Of a DNA stretch of 11,615 nt, positions 8,401 through 11,615 are shown one piece after another. Below the pieces are notes generated by a model. That model saw only the letters and a list, made by a program, of their open reading frames with translations, was not told where the DNA came from and ran no database searches. Where the stretch lies: the NCBI GenBank assembly GCA_937864255.1, contig CALMIT010000732.1, positions 1 to 11,615 on the forward strand, written 5' to 3'. A program made the position numbers and the translations under genes. Origin of the DNA: an uncultured Saprospiraceae bacterium. GTDB lineage: Bacteria; Bacteroidota; Bacteroidia; Chitinophagales; Saprospiraceae. Numbering within the stretch: position 1 is the first letter of the stretch; every line of letters begins with the position of its first letter.

Positions 8401-8557
8401 CTATTTTGATGCGGTGATGAAAAACCGGCAGAATTTCCTGGCTTCCTTTGCTTACCAGATTTATCCGATTTCGCAAAATAACTATCGCATCATTCTTAAA
8501 AACCGCCGCATAGAGGGTTATCCCGAATTTTTTCAAAAAGAATATTTGAAAAATTAA
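5489..8557 (+). CDS. porW: Type IX secretion/gliding lipoprotein PorW (SprE), TPR-rich
   Basis: The product is a 1022-residue lipoprotein. The signal peptide ends in lipobox V-T-S-C with Cys30 as the lipidated residue. The segment right after it (G-K-L-Y-H-N-T-T-A-K-F-N-G-Y-Y-N near 43-58, then L-L-D-E-S-I-L-K-L) is the PorW/SprE signature I recognise. TPR-like helices follow at ~120-150, ~285-510 and ~690-870. The C-terminal domain (~905-1020) runs from D-Y-H-Y-I-V-I-V-L to G-Y-P-E-F-F-Q-K-E-Y-L, as in other SprE proteins. In this family PorW/SprE is a periplasmic, membrane-anchored T9SS component linked to the PorK/PorN ring and needed for cargo export and, in gliders, motility. The unusual feature is a charged insert at ~157-275 with 40 Lys and 25 Glu by my count. 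A second charged, then Ala/Gly-rich linker lies at ~545-590. Start ATG 5489 gives the intact signal peptide. The gene stands alone between a divergent promoter region and a strong terminator. Confidence 0.9.
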   Translation: MVKRILKNSILKTLTRFLILMTMLGVVTSCATKKRRSDPSLLGKLYHNTTAKFNGYYNATVLLDESILKLNDQYQDNYNKILPVHKYTAVDNPQLVSADLDKAIEKVSVDIALHRQSHWTDDCYLLMGQAQYLKQDYETSEETFQYFLDEFPPEGNAKKKKSSKLSAAEKKKKAKEKVEAREEKKKDKEQEIKERRKERERLQKERKKAIAQAKKDRKKGKKTSTKKPAPQEEPKKEEESKTFKEEKNAADEVKKQEEEAAKEAAEKEKSQKPKNYFFKHRPCYQEGQLWYARTLVEREKYDEAARIYNQLAVAPGTFKDIHRELAPAMAHYELKQKHYDRAIPHLENAVRLARRKQEKARYAFILAQVYQRNNQSEEAYAWYKKVLRYRPRYDMEFSARMKLAQNAWASGKSSREDIEKTLNKMLKDDKNIEYKDQIYYTLAQVALANNDRAGAIQNLELSLRNNTGNNAQKSESYYQLASLYFEDERYVKAKLYYDSTLLVMAQNDERYKEVSLYATNLTEIAKNIQIITLQDSLLRISELSPEAKRELALEIKKREEEERIRAAREAALDPGKSGGAAAAPAGQKNAFAGFDQTSLANRNLQNSSAAAAIGNFFAYDDKALRRGKREFQKRWGNRPLVDNWRLSSKIESVAVVTEEAQAVTSVSKNISDEEVANIFADVPTSATEMTAAREYIEQALFDLGKLFREKLENYPKSIASFDELFRRFPETGKEVEAWYYLYLDYTDMKNAAKAKEYYDLITAKYPESMFARVLVNPDFLKESEKKERQLNDYYDATYAAFSRGQYETAYSRIIQVDSIFKGNNPLQARFALLSAMCLGSIQGKEAYINSLKDVIAKYPNGAEEKRAKEILRLLGDDSQSGTIQDGENNEDAASGDKNAAFKVEDDDYHYIVIVLNENDDLNKAKSDIGDYHRQFYKLDNLRVSNIYLGDLDNKTPLIVVRRFKDKAESMRYFDAVMKNRQNFLASFAYQIYPISQNNYRIILKNRRIEGYPEFFQKEYLKN

Positions 8558-8596
8558 GAGCCACTCAAAGCGGCATTTTTAAAAACTAAAACCCGG

Positions 8597-8634
8597 GGCT
8601 CGAAATTTCATGCATGAAATTTCGAGCCTTTTTT
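8597..8634 (+). terminator. Intrinsic terminator after porW, built on a perfect 32-bp palindrome
   Basis: Positions 8597-8612 (GGCTCGAAATTTCATG) are followed directly by their exact reverse complement at 8613-8628, then six T (8629-8634). In RNA the centre ATGCAT would open as the loop. It begins 40 nt after the porW stop, the expected place for a rho-independent terminator. An A-rich run (8581-8591) precedes it, so it may also work in reverse. Confidence 0.9.
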
Positions 8635-8683
8635 ATTGAAAAATTAAAACAGGAGCGGAGAATAAATTGAAAAAGAAAGTATT

Positions 8684-8691
8684 TAGCTTTG
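8684..8691 (+). promoter_or_regulatory. Candidate Bacteroidota -7 box for the beta-barrel gene
   Basis: TAGCTTTG is a full match to TAnnTTTG, 61 nt before the ATG at 8753 and downstream of the porW terminator. The nearest upstream TTG (8667-8669) is only 14 nt away, shorter than usual, so only the -7 element is convincing. Confidence 0.4.
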
Positions 8692-8752
8692 CTGCACGTT
8701 GAAAAAATACACTAGTTTATCAATCATTTTCTTACCCTTTTAAACAACGATC

Positions 8753-9248
8753 ATGAAAAAACCATTTTTCTACGCAATGACTACAGCTTTTTTTATGCTG
8801 TTTATGGTAGTCGCAGCCAATGCACAATACAAATCAGCCGTCGGTTTGCGATTGGGCTATTCCTTGGTCTGTTACTTACAAAACTTTCCTTTCCGACGCA
8901 GGTGCGCTTGAGGTTTATGCGGGTTACAGAGGCTGGGAATTTTATAATTGGTTTTCGGTAAACGCAGCCTACCAGTATCACAAACCTTTCCCGAACGTGG
9001 ATAACCTGAGATGGTACGTCGGTGGTGGCGCAGGTGTTTATTTTTGGAGTTACGACAACGCCTTTGCTGATGCCAACGATAATACAAGTTTTTCGCTGCA
9101 AGGTTATCTGGGGCTTGATTATACTTTCGAAAATGCTCCCGTAAATCTTTCGGTAGATTGGGTGCCGACCATTTTCCTCACAGGCTATGGCTCAGGTTTT
9201 GGAGCCGGCTACGGCAATTTTGCTGTACGTTATGTAATATCCAGATAA
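8753..9248 (+). pseudogene. Small outer-membrane beta-barrel protein, interrupted by a one-base frameshift
   Basis: From ATG 8753 a clear Sec signal peptide is read (M-K-K-P, hydrophobic core, ending A-A-N-A before Gln25), then K-S-A-V-G-L-R-L-G-Y. That frame stops at TGA 8909-8911 after 52 codons. The next frame is open from 8820 to 9248 and, from about 8862, encodes a continuous barrel-like sequence with alternating strands: S-V-T-Y-K-T-F, G-A-L-E-V-Y-A-G-Y-R, W-Y-V-G-G-G-A-G-V-Y-F, and a closing F-A-V-R-Y-V. Dropping one T at 8860/8861 joins both parts as G-L-R-L-G-Y-P-W-S-V-T-Y-K-T-F, giving a 164-residue protein of normal size for a small outer-membrane barrel. The ATG at 8820 lacks a signal peptide and overlaps the signal-peptide codons in another frame, so I do not take it as the start. 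The downstream frame is intact and has its own terminator, so the lesion is recent or a sequencing error. The function of this barrel is unknown. Confidence 0.8.
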
Positions 9249-9264
9249 TGTTTTTTATAGCGAT

Positions 9265-9302
9265 AAAAAAGGAAAGGAGCCTCGTGTTTCTTTCCTTTTT
9301 TT
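9265..9302 (+). terminator. Intrinsic terminator after the beta-barrel gene
   Basis: AAAAAAGGAAAG (9265-9276) pairs perfectly with 9290-9301. The stem can extend inward by four more pairs including two G-U, leaving a 5-nt loop. It ends in seven T (9296-9302) and starts 16 nt after the stop codon. The A/T-rich arms make a bidirectional effect possible. Confidence 0.8.
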
Positions 9303-9343
9303 GTTTTTAAAACATACTTTGCCGGAGATTAAATTGCTTTAAA

Positions 9344-10333
9344 ATGTTGACTTTTCGTACTCCGCTTGCGCCGCCCGATTTTCCTTTTGACATCCATCAC
9401 CGCCAACGGATTTTGTGCACAGGCTCTTGTTTTGCGGAAAATATCGGTGAAATGCTTGGCCGTTCCAAATTTCAAACGGATGTCAACCCCTTCGGTATTT
9501 TGTACAATCCGCTTTCTATCGCGGAAATGCTGGAGCGACTTTTGGAAAATCGCCGGTTTGCTGCCGGAGATTTATTGGAGCACGAAGGACTCTGGCATTC
9601 ACTTTCGCATCATGGTAGTTTTTCAAAACCCGATCAGACGGCGACGCTTTCCGGCATAAACCGTCGGATGGAGTCTGCCGAAAATTTTTTAAAAAGTGCT
9701 GATTTTCTGTTAGTTACCTTCGGAAGTGCGGTCGGATTTTTTTATAAAAAACAAAATTTGCTGGTGGGCAACTGCCACAAATTGCCCGCCGCCGAATTTG
9801 AAAAAAAGACGCTGGAACTCGATACGATCGCCAAAACCTGGAGTTTGCTTTTGGATAAATTGTGCGTCCGGCAGCCCGGTCTGAAAATAATCTTTACTGT
9901 TAGTCCCGTGCGGTATTTGCGCGAAGGTTTTGTACAAAACCAGCGGAGTAAAGCGCGGCTGATTTTGGCTTGCGAGCAACTGGCGGACAAATTTGAGCAG
10001 GTTTTTTATTTTCCGGCTTATGAAATCATGACGGATGATTTGCGGGATTATCGTTTTTTTGAAGCCGATATGGTACATCCCAACCGGCTGGCTATCGAGT
10101 ATGTGTGGAAGATTTTTGGGGAAAGTTTTTTTACGGAGGAGACGAAAAAACTAAACGCTGAAATTGAAAAAATAAAAGCGGCGGCCGGGCATCGCCCTTT
10201 TCATCCTATGGAAGCCGCGCACCAGCAATTTTTAAAAAAGCAATTGGACAATATTGCCGATTTGAAAAAGCGCCACCCTTATCTCGATTTTGATACGGAA
10301 GAAGCGCACTTTCTTTCCGGCTTGAAAAAATGA
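9344..10333 (+). CDS. GSCFA-domain protein (SGNH/GDSL-like hydrolase superfamily)
   Basis: The 329-residue protein carries the motif that names the GSCFA family, G-S-C-F-A at 27-31, right after a short N-terminal strand. Other family blocks are N-P-F-G-I-L-Y-N-P-L-S (48-58), L-V-T-F-G-S-A (123-129), N-C-H-K (143-146), T-V-S-P-V-R (185-190) and D-D-L-R-D-Y-R-F-F (231-239). Asp242 and His245 in D-M-V-H-P, with Ser28, would be the SGNH-type catalytic set, so an esterase or acyl-transfer activity on a carbohydrate or lipid is a fair inference; no substrate is established for the family to my knowledge. There is no signal peptide, so it should be cytoplasmic. It starts 42 bp after the preceding terminator, so it probably has its own promoter, but only an imperfect box (TACTTTG at 9315-9321, one base short of consensus) is visible. 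Confidence 0.88.
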   Translation: MLTFRTPLAPPDFPFDIHHRQRILCTGSCFAENIGEMLGRSKFQTDVNPFGILYNPLSIAEMLERLLENRRFAAGDLLEHEGLWHSLSHHGSFSKPDQTATLSGINRRMESAENFLKSADFLLVTFGSAVGFFYKKQNLLVGNCHKLPAAEFEKKTLELDTIAKTWSLLLDKLCVRQPGLKIIFTVSPVRYLREGFVQNQRSKARLILACEQLADKFEQVFYFPAYEIMTDDLRDYRFFEADMVHPNRLAIEYVWKIFGESFFTEETKKLNAEIEKIKAAAGHRPFHPMEAAHQQFLKKQLDNIADLKKRHPYLDFDTEEAHFLSGLKK

Positions 10334-10636
10334 AAATCCAGTTATCCCTTTTTTTGTCCTTAAACCCAAAGAAGCGTAATTTTACAGACGCTTTTCCGTT
10401 TTGACATTCGTGTTTGAAAAATCCTTTACAAATTTATCCGTCAGGGAAACTTGTTAGCGAACAGTTAAAAGCGCCTCTTGGCACGAATGTCGCACAAACA
10501 ATTCAGGGTCTGAACGTATTTTAAAGCAACAAGAAAAATTTTAAAAAACATGGAGAAGCAAAAACATTATGTCAAAAAAGAAATTCCTGCTTATGGCGGA
10601 TTTCTTGATTCTCATTTTTTTCAAAACATCCTCGGT
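10334..10636 (+). other. Intergenic region upstream of prc (about 300 bp)
   Basis: Apart from the weak hairpin at its start, this stretch holds a 10-bp inverted repeat, GACATTCGTG at 10403-10412 and CACGAATGTC at 10482-10491, with 69 bp between the arms. No full TAnnTTTG box on the plus strand was found; TAATTTTA at 10377-10384 is the nearest. An ATG at 10550 is in frame with prc, with no stop between, and would add 29 residues before the hydrophobic segment. A separate 23-codon ORF (10569-10640) ends on the prc start codon. No RNA gene is evident. Confidence 0.5.
10370..10395 (+). terminator. Possible weak terminator after the GSCFA gene
   Basis: AAGCGT (10372-10377) pairs with ACGCTT (10388-10393), extended by one G-U and one A-T pair outward. 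The loop has 10 nt. The right arm runs into TTTT followed by CCGTTTTG. It lies ~37 nt after the GSCFA stop. The stem is short and the T tract poor, so this is tentative. Confidence 0.4.
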
Positions 10637-11615
10637 ATGAAATTTTTTAAAGGTCCGGTATTCTTTTCGATTCTGGCGGTTGCAATTTTGTTCGGGCTTT
10701 ACTACCCGCGTTATTCCAGCCAGCAAAAAGAAGCGGTACTCATCAATACTATTTTGTCGGGGCTGAGCCGGATGCACTACCAGCCGGTCAACGTGGACGA
10801 CGATTTTTCCAAAAAACTTTACAAGCTGTATATTGATCGCATTGACGGCAGCCGCAGGTTTTTGACGCAGGAAGATTTGTCAAAACTCAAGACATTTGAA
10901 AATCAACTTGACGATCAGGCTACGGCAGGCACGTACGAATTTTTTAACCTGACGCTTGATGTTTTGGATCGTTCGCTGGATAAGACGCAAACTTATTACC
11001 GCGAGTTTCTTGCAAAACCCTTCGATTTCAAAAAAGATGAAACCATCGAAACCGACGGCGAGAAAAAAGATTTTGCAAAAAACGACGCGGAGCTAAAAGA
11101 ATACTGGCGCAAATCCATGAAATATGAGACGCTGACGCGCCTCGCAGAAAAACTGGAAGCACAAAAAGAAGGCAAGGACGAAGACTTGAAAGGAAAAACT
11201 TTGGAGGAATTGGAGGCGGATGCGCGCAAAGAAACGCTGAAAGTTTATGACGATTATTATGTCCGCTTACGCAAACTCAAACGCTCCGATAGAATGAGCG
11301 ATTATTTGAATACGGTTACGAATCTATTCGACCCGCATACCGGCTATTACGAGCCGATTGACAGGCAAAATTTTGACATCAGTATGTCGGGTAAACTGGA
11401 AGGTATCGGCGCGCGTCTGCAAACGGACGGCGACCATACCAAAGTTTTTGAAATCGTAGTGGGCGGGCCGGCATGGAAAGGAAAAGAATTGCAGGAAAAC
11501 GACGTGGTGCTGAAAGTAGCCCAGGAAGGTAAAGAGCCGGTGGACATTACGGGTATGCAAATCAACGATGTGGTAAGTATGATTCGCGGTCCGAAAGGTA
11601 CTAAAGTACACCTTA
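10637..11615 (+). CDS. prc: Tail-specific (carboxy-terminal processing) protease Prc/Tsp, 3' partial
   Basis: The first 326 codons are visible and the gene runs off the right edge. The product begins with a signal peptide or membrane anchor (M-K-F-F-K-G, hydrophobic ~7-23). A helical region typical of the Tsp N-terminal domain follows (~30-245). It contains the family-typical S-R-R-F-L-T-Q-E-D-L (72-81) and S-D-Y-L-N-T-V-T-N-L-F-D-P-H-T-G-Y-Y (221-238), then F-D-I-S-M-S-G-K-L-E-G-I-G-A (246-259). The PDZ domain starts near 247 and is cut by the window edge; the S41 domain with its Ser-Lys dyad lies outside. The family degrades or trims periplasmic proteins from their C-termini and affects peptidoglycan enzymes in other bacteria. 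I chose ATG 10637 because it gives a normal signal sequence; ATG 10550 is in frame and cannot be excluded. No Shine-Dalgarno is visible before either. Confidence 0.87.
   Translation, partial: MKFFKGPVFFSILAVAILFGLYYPRYSSQQKEAVLINTILSGLSRMHYQPVNVDDDFSKKLYKLYIDRIDGSRRFLTQEDLSKLKTFENQLDDQATAGTYEFFNLTLDVLDRSLDKTQTYYREFLAKPFDFKKDETIETDGEKKDFAKNDAELKEYWRKSMKYETLTRLAEKLEAQKEGKDEDLKGKTLEELEADARKETLKVYDDYYVRLRKLKRSDRMSDYLNTVTNLFDPHTGYYEPIDRQNFDISMSGKLEGIGARLQTDGDHTKVFEIVVGGPAWKGKELQENDVVLKVAQEGKEPVDITGMQINDVVSMIRGPKGTKVHL

Noticed and set aside
8820..8861. ATG 8820 as the true start of the beta-barrel protein
   Set aside because: It would give a barrel without a signal peptide while a clear one sits just upstream in the adjacent frame; the frameshift explanation fits better.
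8858..8872. Programmed +1 ribosomal frameshifting in the barrel gene
   Set aside because: There is no stop codon at the shift site as in prfB, no slippery run and no visible stimulatory structure; mutation or sequencing error is simpler.

Overview
The window looks like chromosomal DNA from a member of the Bacteroidota. Three things show this: two secreted proteins with type IX secretion (T9SS) C-terminal sorting domains, a large TPR lipoprotein recognisable as the T9SS/gliding component PorW (SprE), and several exact matches to the Bacteroidota -7 promoter box TAnnTTTG together with a general absence of Shine-Dalgarno sequences. I cannot place it below phylum with confidence; the gene content would suit the Saprospiria, Chitinophagia or Cytophagia. 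I see no mobile element, CRISPR array, tRNA or rRNA.

Layout from left to right. At 1-510 (+) is the 3' end of a large surface protein with a DUF11-like repeat and a T9SS sorting domain. It converges on a secreted alpha/beta-hydrolase at 601-2055 (-), also with a T9SS sorting domain, and one bidirectional terminator lies between them. At 2336-4363 (+) is a CPA2-type cation:proton antiporter fused to two universal-stress-protein-like domains. It converges, with only 2 bp between stop codons, on a membrane-anchored M23 peptidase at 4366-5241 (-). A 247-bp divergent promoter region separates that peptidase from porW/sprE at 5489-8557 (+), which ends at a terminator built on a perfect 32-bp palindrome. 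At 8753-9248 (+) is a small outer-membrane beta-barrel gene interrupted by a one-base frameshift. It is followed by a GSCFA-domain gene at 9344-10333 (+) and the 5' part of a tail-specific (Prc/Tsp) protease gene from 10637 past the right edge.

How the genes relate. Most products act at the cell envelope. PorW belongs to the machine that exports proteins carrying sorting domains like those of the first two genes. The M23 peptidase and the Prc-like protease suggest peptidoglycan and periplasmic protein turnover, and the beta-barrel would sit in the outer membrane. Genes are mostly transcribed singly, with a terminator after most of them, rather than as one long operon.

I do not see a clearly new multi-gene system. 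The points most worth checking are the frameshifted barrel gene, the lysine/glutamate-rich insert in PorW, the antiporter-Usp fusion with degenerate nucleotide motif, and a 23-codon hydrophobic ORF whose stop overlaps the prc start.
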